From contig NC_039502.1 in the NCBI RefSeq assembly GCF_003590095.1, forward strand, positions 1,240,001 through 1,304,000: a stretch of DNA of 64,000 bases. The letters are read 5' to 3'. Below the pieces are notes generated by a model that was not told the origin of the DNA, did no database searches, and saw only the letters and a list, made by a program, of their open reading frames with translations. Numbering within the stretch: position 1 is the stretch's first letter; the number at the start of each line of letters is the position of its first letter. This DNA comes from Trichoplusia ni (taxonomy: Eukaryota; Arthropoda; Insecta; Lepidoptera; Noctuidae). Shown here in pieces: positions 26,680 to 37,113 of the stretch. Position numbers and translations under genes: made by a program.

Positions 26680-26960
26680 AAAAAAACCGGTCAAGCGCGA
26701 GTCAAGATCTTAACACTGAGCTTACTTAAATATCCTACAGAAACTAAATTTGCATTTAACTAATAATTAATCTCCTATCCCCATTAATAAACAAACCATC
26801 TTTTTATTTTTTATTCTATCGGCACTAGAAATCTACCTGTTGTGATATTGTCAACTGTCCATCTCGGTTCATGATATAAAGCCTAAGCAAACGGACAGAT
26901 AGCGAGCTATAGCAATAGGGCTCCGGGTTGTCCTTTGAGTGAACCCTAAAAAATACCTCG
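26680..26960 (+). repeat. Lepidopteran dispersed repeat, both ends
   Basis: Starts aaaaccggtcaagcgcgagt and ends with a stretch gacagatagcgagctatagc, aatagggctccgggttgtcc, gaaccctaaaaa: the start and end of a family with the usual form aaccggtcaagtgcgagtcg ... ggaaccctaaaa. Confidence 0.55.
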
Positions 26961-29900
26961 TTTATGAATACACTCTACAGTTAGCAATTATTTTAACACG
27001 TACCTACACATCCTTATTTATAAATGCGATCTACGATCACCTCAGTATACTCTTGTAAAGTTAAAAAAATATTTTATCTCTATCATCATCATATAGTATT
27101 AAAACAAATATGGTATTGAAACGGTCATCAAAATTGTACTAATTATAGTTCGGCGCTCGTAAACATTCGATCCAGTCTTCAATAGCCCTTCAAACCGCTT
27201 CACAGGGCCATTTCCACACCATTTCTCACCTGCAGAAACCAATTAAAATTTACATACACCATTTAAAGTTCTACGTTAAAAGAACCAAAAATCAATTTTG
27301 AACGACGCCTATTTCTATACTGCATTCTCACGCGACTTTGGTAAATGGTAACTTGTATAGTTGTTAAGTCAATGAGAATGGTAACTACTTGCCTTAGGCA
27401 TCGCGGCAGCCCGCCACGGTAATCACTGAATTACCAAACAAGTTTTGTATGCGAAACGCGGAAAATAAATACTTTACCTCGTAAAATGCTGCGCTAAAAA
27501 GAATGTGCTTTATTTATTGTGTGTTAAGGGCATGTTTCGATGGTGATTTGTTTATTTTTGTTTTTTTTAAGGTTTCGACGATCATGTTATGCAGTGTTTA
27601 ATGAATAAGTACCTTACTCTGAAATTGTTTATCAATACTTCGATTAAGCAATTTGGTCTCCGAAACTTTATTTGATAATACAACTGATAACGTTTGTTCA
27701 ATTTGAATTTCAAGAAAATAAAACAACTCACCAATATGCATTTAATAGCCTACGGGCAAACCAAAGGACAATTTAAGTTTTCTCTAGTTACATGCGTTTG
27801 ATACAACCGATATTTAATTTTGACAGACTGTTCATTGAGAAAGGTTTTATCATGACCAGGACACAAGACCAAAGAAGAAAAAGATATAGGTTTACAAAAA
27901 AGGTGATAGACCAGCCTTAATACAACCTTGTTTTTAGGCCAGTGAAGGGTCCACTTGATTGGATGATTGACTGCCCGTGCACGCTGAAAAAATATACAAA
28001 AACCACTTAACGTCGTGTTATCGAGATTGTAAACAGAATTATGGATTTCCAATATTTATGAGAGTTTATATTGACGGAGTACACTAAAACAATTTTACTA
28101 GGGTTCATTGCGATGATAACATTATTATTATATATCATGTGTTAGGTTGCGTCTCAATCACGGATACGAAGCGAGGGATGAGTATAAGACTCCTAGGCCG
28201 GCTCAATTGACTTTCACAAACTTCAATTGAAGCATAACCTTTTTAAAACCCATTCCAAGCTTCTCAACTATTAATAAATACCCAGCAACTTTTCACTACT
28301 TAACCTACCTGTTTCCACACTTATTTTCTCTGTATGTATATTAAATAGCCGCAAGTGTCCAGCACGATTTGTTTCGCATTGTTTTAGTGCGCTGTTTCGT
28401 TTGTGTCTTTAACTTTATGGCTAAAGGCAGGTTGTGACAGTGGCCGGAGACGGCGAGAGTTCACATTGTGGCCACTTCAATGAATAGCTGTATGTTTACG
28501 TAACACGCCTTGTTTATGCAACTTGTGTTTAACTGTGTTTATTATGTTAAAAAGGTGCAATATGCAAATAGGTTGGATATGTTTTTTGTTTTTTGAAAAT
28601 CGATATCGAATATGACATCGACAGTATTTTACTAGCTAAATACCGATATATTTAGTCAGTCCGTAGAAAAGTTAAATTCGAAATGAATTATTCAAAACGT
28701 TGCACAGTATTCAATATCTCAATTTCATGATTTATTCTTTCATAAATAATAATTCTGATTTGCTTTCATTTACATTTTCTGTCTTAAAGTTCTTGAAAGA
28801 TGGTCCCAGTCAATAGCGAAATTCAATCTTAAATATCAAAAACTATGATAGCAATAAGTTGGTAGATAATTTACAACCTAGGCAATTAGTGATCGGTGCC
28901 ATTAGGCCAAAGAATACTTAAGTTTTTCTTTTTACCATATAAAGTGGTACATTTAAAACGTAGCAACGACAAAGAATCAAGGCTATAATTTAACTATTAA
29001 AATACACTTAAGAAAATTTCTTGCAAAGAATAGGCGCTAGTCTTTTTTTTTAAACTTTAAGTATAAGGTGAAGCTACATTTAAACGACGCGAATAATATC
29101 TTGTGACGTAATACATTGCCGAGTCTTGTAGCTGTTGTATCAAAAATTATGTACCATTGCCAGCAATGTATGGAAACTTGCACGATACTACGTATTTCTC
29201 GTGCGATTGAAATCAGCTTTAAGTAAAAAATACATACATTCCCTTAGGCGGCCGTCAGTCAGAAGATTGTTTTTAAGCGAATAATATTAATTGTCGGACA
29301 ATTTACAATGTCTTGTGAGGCTGACCCGCCCCGCGGCAGTAATTGGTGTGTCGTTCGGTTCTCCATCAAATGGTTTACGATATGTACGTAATTGTTTATT
29401 CGTCGACAAGATTTTTATGTTGTTTATTTACTGTTTATATGAAGTTCTTTTATAAACTGTGTGGCTGATTTAAATCGACTAGTACGAAGAAAAAAAAACT
29501 CGCGTTATATATCCCTATACGCAACTTTTAACTTAACCTAAACCCACCCGTGTCAACCCGTCTAACCGGGGCCCTGGTAGTCTGTATCTCCTAGGTGAAA
29601 ATACAGTATGATTTCGTAAAGATACCCGTGTATCATTCTTATACGAATGCCCATAGACAACAATTAGCTGCGATCACTATGCACAGAAAACCGTGAAATC
29701 GCGTAATACAAGTTTATTATGAGAATATTACCGGCACATAAGTACTGATAGTTTATTGATACGTTGCCAATCCGTAGCAACTTAACAGTTTCTCCTTAAT
29801 TGACTTGTTTCGCGTACGTGAATATTAAAAGCCAAGAATATTAAATACTGTTTTCTTACTCAAACTGGTCGGTTCAATCTCGGAGTAATTTTGTCTATCA

Positions 29901-31295
29901 AGATTTTGTAAGCGAAGCGGAATTTTACGACTTCATGCACTTCATAGGATCCCCGCATAGCAAGCATTGGTGTGATCCTGGAATACTTGTCCTGTGGAAT
30001 GCCGAGTCTAGGTGTCTTGTGTATGTGACTTGAATATTTGTGAAACTACCACGACAGAAGGATTAGATTTCGTAGTGCGGGAGCCGTATCAAAAGAAAAA
30101 AAACTATGCGAATTAAAATGGCAAAAGCATTGGCTGAAAGTAATGACTTTTTTGGTTTCAGAATGTTAAGATAATACGCTTTTGTGAGAGTTCTTAACAA
30201 GAGAACAGTAAATGTAAAAGATGATACGCCAGATTAATATGTTCCTAGTAGTAACAAAAAAAAACATACTTCTATAGATAAAAGAAGTTACTTCGGGAAG
30301 CTTGAACGATGTATTGGACCGTGAGTCAACAATAAATACACAGATCCAGCTATTTCCAATCACTTGAATACCAAGTGCTGTTGTACCTATCACCACAAAG
30401 ATTTAAAATGACGACAAGAATAGGCTTCGCGCGTGAAATTGTTTTATAAAACAAGTTTGTGCGAACTTAAACCGGTTTGTCTGGATGTGTTCCCTGATTG
30501 TTTTATATCTTGTTTACTTTTAGCAGGTATTCGATTACCGTTGTTTCCGCCATGTTATAGTCTTGCCGTTGTCATATTTGGGAAAATGGTTTTTACATAC
30601 ATACGTGCCAAAAAGTATTGCATATATACTAATTAGGGTGTGTTGTTATGCAATGAGGATGCAAAGCCAGTTTCCCTTGTTACTTTGAAATCCTGTTACA
30701 ACACAAAATGTTCAACATTAAATTCCATTATCGCTTAAATTTAGTTGATTACAGCAATATTCTTAGTTTCATAAAAAAAACTGATAAAACCTAATAGAGT
30801 GCCTTTAGAGATGTAATCTTTTTTGTTAAGTTAACAAATATTGTATTTCAGACCATGTTAGCATGCATTGTCTTATATTTCACAAGTTTCAAGACATATT
30901 CGTAAAACAATAGCATCTGTTCTGGTTTAAAAGTAAAGAGAAAGTTTGTCTAACCATAACTATAGCAAGTGCATGTAAGTGGCAAGAGTTGATAAAATGA
31001 CGAATCGCTACAACAGATTTTGACTGTGTCTATTCTTTACTGATCTCCATAAGACCTAATAGGTCCATGGGGGTAGGGTTCCAAATGCGCAAAAAATCTG
31101 GTGAAAATTACTCTTAGTCCTCAAGTTTTCAGTATATAGCTTCTCAACTTTGAAGTGTTTAACGATTTATTTATAGTTAATCTAGTCAAATATACAGCAG
31201 CGGCGTCAAGTCCATCACTTACAATTGTCCTTTACCCATTCCTTTGTCATATCCATTAGAACCATTTTACTCAACTCTCCTTTCCATCTTTCCAG

Positions 31296-31457
31296 GTATG
31301 TCGACCAGATATCGACTGCTCGCTGCCGTCGAACAAGTGGCGCTACATCGAGACCTTCACGTGTCTCGGGGAGAATGAGAAGCTGAAGAAGGAGATGAGA
31401 CTGTCCTTCCCGAGTGGGCACTCGTCTTTCGCAGCATACACTATGCTGTACTTCTGT
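31296..31457 (+). CDS. Gene A exon with PAP2 motif C2
   Basis: Acceptor ccatctttccag ends at 31295; donor gtaagt begins at 31458; 162 nt = 54 codons. Begins VCRPDIDCSLPSNKWRYIE and ends with KKEMRLSFPSGHSSFAAYTM then LYFC. The SGH triad with catalytic His is intact. Residues 2, 8 and 23 of the exon are Cys, in the loop before C2. Confidence 0.95.
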
Positions 31458-32521
31458 GTAAGTTAAAATAAGTTTTGATGTAGCTATAGACTTTAAAAGA
31501 CTGAGGAGCGAGAAGGGACATGGCCTAGAGCGACATCTTGCTTCCTCATATGTCTCAGAAACTGTTGTATTTAATTACAAATCATATTTTGGAATTATTA
31601 TTTTTGCCGTTGAAGGCTCCTCAATTTGTCTTTGTTTTTTTTATTCTACCACTTTCTCTTGACGTGGTAATCGTCAATTCTTGGCAAAAAGTCTATTATA
31701 ATGCCCCTACCAAGCTGGTAAATGGATAACAGACTATTGTTTACTTGTAATAAACTAAATGAATTTACGTATTGCGACGTTTTTGATCGTTTTTGATCCT
31801 ATGGACCAAATGTGTGTCATGGAAAGGTTTGAACTTTACAATAAATTCTTTTGGAACAGATGTACCTACAGAAGCGCTTCACCTGGCGCGGCTCGAAGCT
31901 GGTCCGCCACGGCATCCAGTTCATCCTCATCATGATCGCGTGGTACACCTTCATGACCAGGGTCTCGGACTACAAGCATCACTGGAGCGACGTCCTCGCT
32001 GGCTGCAGTATTGGACTGCTCTATGCTATTGTTATTGTAAGTATAAAATCTGGACTATTCTTAAACTGAAGCTTAGATACTAAGGTCAAAATGGAATGAA
32101 TATATTTAAATTTTCAATTTCTTGACCGGTACGGGATGCACATAAGCTCGGGATACCGCTCGTTTAAGTCATTTTAACTAACTACTTATGATTTACCTGG
32201 TGAAACTGTGTTCGTGGTTTTGCGGGATTACTATGAAACCGCAAAAACGTGGATCACTGACAGTCCAATTCCAACTGACACCGCCATCATTTTGCCTTTT
32301 AGATTGGTAGTTGATCTTACTTCTTATAAGCGGTTAACATTAGCTCATAGCGCTCTACTTAGAAACTTAACATTACCTGTTCCTGACATTTCGATCCTAC
32401 AACTTCCATTTCCTTACAGTTCTCGTTCGTATCGAACCTCCGCAAGACTCCTCGCTCCCGGCAGCTGTCCCACGAGGCTGAGCTGCGAGCCACCAACGGG
32501 AACACCCGCGTGCAAGTCTGA
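31296..32521 (+). CDS. Gene A: 3' part of a second lipid phosphate phosphatase (PAP2, wunen/LPP-like), three exons
   Basis: Join of 31296-31457, 31860-32036 and 32420-32521, all in phase 0; 146 residues visible. The exons match exons 4, 5 and 6 of gene B one for one in boundaries and phase. C2 is canonical (MRLSFPSGHSSFAAYTM); C3 reads TRVSDYKHHWSD, with Thr in place of the usual Ser. Expected role, from family knowledge: an integral-membrane phosphatase acting on lysophosphatidate, phosphatidate or sphingosine-1-phosphate. The N-terminal half, with TM1-TM3 and motif C1, was not found in 1-31295; it lies left of the window, or in a gap, or was missed. The stop at 32519-32521 is uncertain because an open +1 frame with coding character follows and ends at a consensus splice donor (see findings). 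Confidence 0.88.
31860..32036 (+). CDS. Gene A exon with TM5, PAP2 motif C3, TM6
   Basis: Acceptor ttggaacag ends at 31859; donor gtaagt begins at 32037; 177 nt = 59 codons, the same length as exon 5 of gene B. Encodes MYLQKRFTWRGSKLVRHGIQ, a membrane helix, then TRVSDYKHHWSDVLAG and the last helix. The first Ser of C3 is replaced by Thr; Arg, His and Asp are kept. Confidence 0.95.
32420..32521 (+). CDS. Gene A apparent terminal exon
   Basis: Acceptor tttccttacag ends at 32419. Phase-0 reading gives FSFVSNLRKTPRSRQL and a polar tail ending TRVQV, TGA at 32519-32521. The aromatic start and basic cluster are right for the cytoplasmic end of TM6. Coding-like composition continues past the TGA in the +1 frame to a gtgagt donor at 32661, so the true C-terminus may be longer. 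Confidence 0.75.
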   Translation, partial: FSFVSNLRKTPRSRQLSHEAELRATNGNTRVQV

Positions 32522-33777
32522 CAGTCATCTCCCACCAGCTCCAGATGTGAAAGCGATGCAGAGGAACTATGATACGAACAGCCAACTGTCTCGTGGATCT
32601 CTCATGAGTACATCGACGCATGTAGGATCCCGCGAGAACAGTCTCAGTGCCCTTTACCAAGTGAGTGACCTTTAGTGGTGACTTGTGAACTTAGATAATG
32701 GTGAAGCATTGATGGATGTTAATAGGTCAGTAAGTTTTTCGGTGTAAGAGAACTGTTTTAACGTTAAAGTGGATGTATTTGGATAGTTACCGGATACTTA
32801 GATGGAACTTGATTGTGAGATGTTTTGGAGGTTTATCACCTCTTAAAGTAATGCTGTTGAATTAGTTGCCTTGCACTTTACGGTGTCAATCAGCATCTTG
32901 CTTCCACAAAGACAAAATCTCACTCTGAGAGTCAGATGTAGGCTACACCTTAAACTAATTTAAGGTCTAGTCCACATCTGATTAGGCTCAGTATGAAACT
33001 TCTCAACGTCCTACAATCAAGTTAAATGTATGAAGTCTTAAAACCATGACAGTTATAGCTTCAGTAACAGCTAAGCGAGTAGTACAATCTTCTTTTGCAC
33101 CAGCTAAATCAGGAAAAGGGTTATCGACTAGAACTCATGGTTTTAAACCTTCATATTTCTTAAGTACTTCCCAATCAGTGCATTTTATATTCAAAGTCAA
33201 AAAGTGAAATCTGAATTCTTGTTGTGAACGTGTTATATATTTATTTTGGGTTTTTAATTAATACGCTTCTTTGAATGTTATCAGATAATTATATTTATGA
33301 TATTACTATTAGATATTTAGATACGTTACAATCACGTTATTTGAATAGATCGCACTTTTAAATTTGTAAAATAATTATGAACTGGACTGAAAAAATACAT
33401 ATAAAAAAACTTTTAGGTTCTTTTATATGTAATTTTTCGGGTATTTTTAATTAAGGAGGAGGGTGATATCTTCCTCGCATGAGTACAATCGAGAGATGTT
33501 AAGAAGCTGTGAAGCTTTGTGTTCTCTGGTAGTTTGGAAGACAGGGCAGCTATTTTGTAATATAAGCATCAATATACTTATAATTTAGAGTAATTGTTAT
33601 ACAATATGTTTTAACAGAACTAAGTCGAAATAAAAAGAGCTTTCGTCAATGGATATGTCAACATAAGAAAGACATTTTGATTCCGCAAAAATGTTAAGTT
33701 AGGTCATGCAAAATATAGGCAGCTAATGAAAAATTTATATGAGCAGCCAAATCATATCAGCCCTTTAAATCTTTTTA

Positions 33778-33925
33778 TAGCTTAATGGCAAGACTGGGAT
33801 GGGGACTGCCAAGTCAGAAGTCTCGAGATCGATCCCAAGGCACTTAAGGCTAGCTTTGGCTGGCAGATGCCTAGTCGCTGTAACCGAAAATTAGTCCGAA
33901 CATTAATATCATGTTAGTTATAGGC
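33778..33925 (+). repeat. tRNA-like SINE fragment downstream of gene A
   Basis: tagcttaatggcaagactgg (A-box-like) and cgagatcgatcccaagg (decayed B box), then ctggcagatgcctagtcgct, recall a lepidopteran SINE. No tail seen. Confidence 0.45.
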
Positions 33926-35711
33926 AGCTTAGTTCTTATTTGAGGAGAGCATGATTTTTCTCTACAAAATTTTTCCTATCCATTAACGAGGTGTTTTAGA
34001 TGATCGCCGTGGTCTGTTTAAACATGCTGTATAAAACATTAGGAGGATTGTGCAATGTTGTATAAAGGTATATAACAAATGTATATAATATTATATTATT
34101 GGGTACTATAAGTATTGTTACAGTACTTTGATTTAGTTTTAAGATATATTTAACTCGAGCCGATTGGATCTGGCTTTCGGCAGCTAAGTTATTTTAAGTG
34201 TTTGAATCGGCTTTTGTTGGCTGGGTCGACTTTCGTTGACTTAAGTCGGCTTCGACTTTTAGCGTTTGTTGCGTGTTTTAATGTTAACCCCGACTGGCTT
34301 TGAGGTTTTTGAAGCCTCATTTTTTTGATACGTATAAGTAAATATTGACTCGCAGATAATTCGCTAAATATTTTTCTTATATTTTAAATGTGAATTTATT
34401 ACGTTGATATTATTTCGAAAATGCTTGGTCCTATATATATTGTACAGTTGTAAACAGAACTGGGTTTTGATATGTATTGCTAGCCCAAAACTAAAATGGG
34501 TGAAAAATCAGCGAAAATCGTTGTAAGTGTTAACATTAATGTACATATTTTAAAAAGTACAATTTAACTTGGTATTTTTCATTCGCTATTATTGTTCTTG
34601 AAGCACACTTTTCAGATAAACAGTATGCTATTGCTACAGGTTCACTTTAAGGGCAATTTTCAAACTGCAGTTTTTTAAGATAAACTGCAGTTTTAAAATA
34701 GCTGCATGAAAATAATACGGCTGATTTTAAGTTTTTGTCTATATAAGAGTGCATTTAATGCAGTTTTTAATAAAAAAGAGGTAAACTACGAGTCGACTTT
34801 ATGCCTATTTGCAGCCAACTTAACGAACACTACTTAGTTAAAATTAGGTAAAAAATGCTTCCTTTCAAACAGTCAAATATAATGCATCTTTTAAAATAAT
34901 AATTAAGTCAGTAAGTACATAAGGAGTTTTATTTTACGTTGTACAGTAATTCAATCATTTGTTGTAATACTTAAAGAATAATCGACCTTGTGACCCCAAG
35001 TTTAAGGTTTATTTTCGACTTTCTGCAGTTTTACTGCTGATGTTTGGTTTACTGTATTACTGTAATATGAATTTCTTTTTAAGTTATATAGTTGCACATT
35101 TTTATGTGATAGTACAACTTATTTTAAGGTAATTTTATGAAAATATCACATGTATATTGTTTTTTTTCCAAATTGTTATGAATTTTAAAACTATGTTCTA
35201 CAGCTTGAGTCAATTGTGTCAAGGGAAAGCAAAGGAGACTATATTTTTTATTTATTTATTTGATGAACTAGGCTTTTGTCTGAAAACTTCTAAAAATTAT
35301 TGGATTTTAGTAATTCTCTGACAAAGTTAACACACCTATTTTTCATATTTTTTTTATAAAAACCATTTATTTTATTCCGTAGGTGAAATTACTTTAGTAA
35401 AGAATTTTTTTATCTAAATCACTCCAATTTAATGTGTAATTCAAAGCCTTAAATTCTACTTTAGATTGGATGCAGGGCTGCATGAACTAACACAGAATTT
35501 GAATCTTTATTAAAACCGATTAAAGTCTTAAATTGAAAGCTTGACAACGTTGACTTACTGTAGATATAGTGACACTGTAAAATACAAAAGTAAATATTTA
35601 TTCGCAGCTCATTTATTAATGTTAGTCTCGAAGACAATTGTAACGTATTTTTTTATACTGTGATATAGGCGTTTTAATGGAAGGAAACAAAGATCTGGGG
35701 CCTGTCATGTC

Positions 35712-35815
35712 TAAAGTGAGATTCTGCAGATGTGAAACTGAGACGGCGCTCTATACAGTGTATAATGGCGTCTCTATTTCAGAATTGCAACTTTCTTATT
35801 TCAAGGACTGTATTG
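35712..35815. repeat. Degenerate palindromic repeat downstream of gene A
   Basis: aaactgagacggcgctctat and acagtgtataatggcgtctc show the same two halves with center acagtgtat. Confidence 0.45.
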
Positions 35816-36573
35816 CCCCCTGAGGTGTTTATGGATGGTTGGTCGATTGTAATAACTGCCACTGGATTTTCGAACTTATTGTCTGGAATATAAGGTCTTA
35901 AAAAATACATTCTACCTACTCAAAAATAACAGAGATGTCATAATACTGATTAGTAACAATTTATTTATTTATATCAAAAATTTAGTACAACAGTTTAGCT
36001 GACATACACACGTTCACTACTTTGACTTTGCTTTTATTGTGAAGGCATTAAGGTTCATTTTTGCAACCCTTTATCCATAATGTTTAGGCAATACTTCGTT
36101 TATTATACTATTTGGAGATTTATTGTAAATCCTGCTCTATCGACTAATCATCTGTTTCCTCATACAAATACCCATAAAGAATTAGTTTTAGGTCCAATTA
36201 GGTGCTAGATAAGTGTAATATAGTATAAACTTTATTTTTACTCCTAGTGACATCAATGTCAAGTTTTAAACATATTTTTAAGAGAATGACTTGTTTATAA
36301 TGTTTTTTTATGTATAATAGAACTTTAAACGCACTGCCTTTAGATATCTTGATGTATTCTAGCTTTGAGGCAGCTATTTATTTACTTTTTTTTTAAATGT
36401 GGTTAAAAGTTTATAAAGCATAATAAATCTGTATAAAGTGTTCATTCTTTCTCTATGGAATTCCAAAACCCAACTCCCAAGTCTAATAAATCTTTTTGAA
36501 AATGTAATTTGAAATAAAAACATGAAAATAGGAACAAATAAAAACTACTGATCCAAACTAGATAAAATTAAAA

Positions 36574-36670
36574 ACATCAACAAAATCGTTTCATCCAGTC
36601 CAGAGATCTGAGGTAAAAAAAAGAAAACGCAGACGAATTGACAACCTCTTCCTCTTCGAAGCCGTTGAAA
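36574..36670 (+). repeat. Repeat body fragment upstream of gene B
   Basis: aaaatcgtttcatccagtcc, gagatctgaggt and cagacgaattgacaacctct match the piece at 39925. It lies about 400 bp before the start codon of gene B. Confidence 0.5.
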
Positions 36671-36968
36671 TTGGAGCCAACACTGCCATCTATTGAAGCT
36701 TTCAAGAAGGCGGACAGCAACCATGCATAAAATACTTCTGTATTCAAAACACAGATGGCGCTACCAATACCATTAAGCAAGGAGGTCTAATGACAACATT
36801 ATTTTAATACAAACCCACACTAATTATAATATGCTTCATTCAACTGTTCCTTAATACGTTGCCTGTTACACGCCGCAACTTATAGATCATATACCTTAGC
36901 GACTGCAACGGTAGTTTTTGCATTGTTTGGCAATATGAGTAACACTTACCCACTGATTACTCATTTTA

Positions 36969-36973
36969 TCAGT
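36969..36973 (+). promoter_or_regulatory. Candidate arthropod initiator (TCAGT) upstream of gene B
   Basis: TCAGT lies 83-87 bases before the ATG of gene B and matches the arthropod initiator consensus. A clear downstream promoter element is not evident, although cggtgt falls near +28. A five-base motif is expected often by chance, so this is only a candidate start site. Confidence 0.25.
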
Positions 36974-37055
36974 GTTGTGACAGCCTTTATCGTGGCTCGG
37001 TGTGTCTGCCGAAGACTAGTGTAAAAAGTTCACGTGAATATGTTATAGTGTGACA

Positions 37056-37113
37056 ATGGCAGTCGACAGGATAATATGGAAAATAATACTGGACTTCATC
37101 ATTTTAGCGGGCG
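37056..37113 (+). CDS. Gene B exon 1 (start codon, first half of TM1)
   Basis: ATG at 37056 in the context gacaATGG. It encodes 19 residues (MAVDRIIWKIILDFIILAG) plus one base, then donor gtgagt at 37114. The codon split across the junction (g|tg = Val) restores the frame in exon 2 and completes the first membrane helix. The exon is short and isolated; the support is its exact phase fit and the membrane-helix continuity with exon 2. Confidence 0.82.

Larger units (their letters stand above)
22092..31295. other. Non-coding stretch upstream of gene A exons (intron or intergenic)
   Basis: Contains the repeats at 22931, 23390, 25070, 25490 and 26680. No sequence resembling PAP2 motif C1 (K-x6-R-P) or TM1-TM3 was found before 31296. 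Because the 31296 exon begins inside the protein, at least the part next to it is intron. Confidence 0.5.
32522..36560 (+). other. Downstream region of gene A (possible 3' UTR and intergenic)
   Basis: AT-rich and without convincing coding exons beyond the 32522-32660 extension. It holds a tRNA-like SINE fragment near 33778 and two pieces of a degenerate palindromic repeat (about 32880 and 35712). Several AATAAA-type hexamers occur, so the 3' end of gene A cannot be placed. Confidence 0.4.

Noticed and set aside
31215..31421. Minus-strand 68-codon frame over the gene A exon
   Set aside because: Shadow of the plus-strand PAP2 exon.
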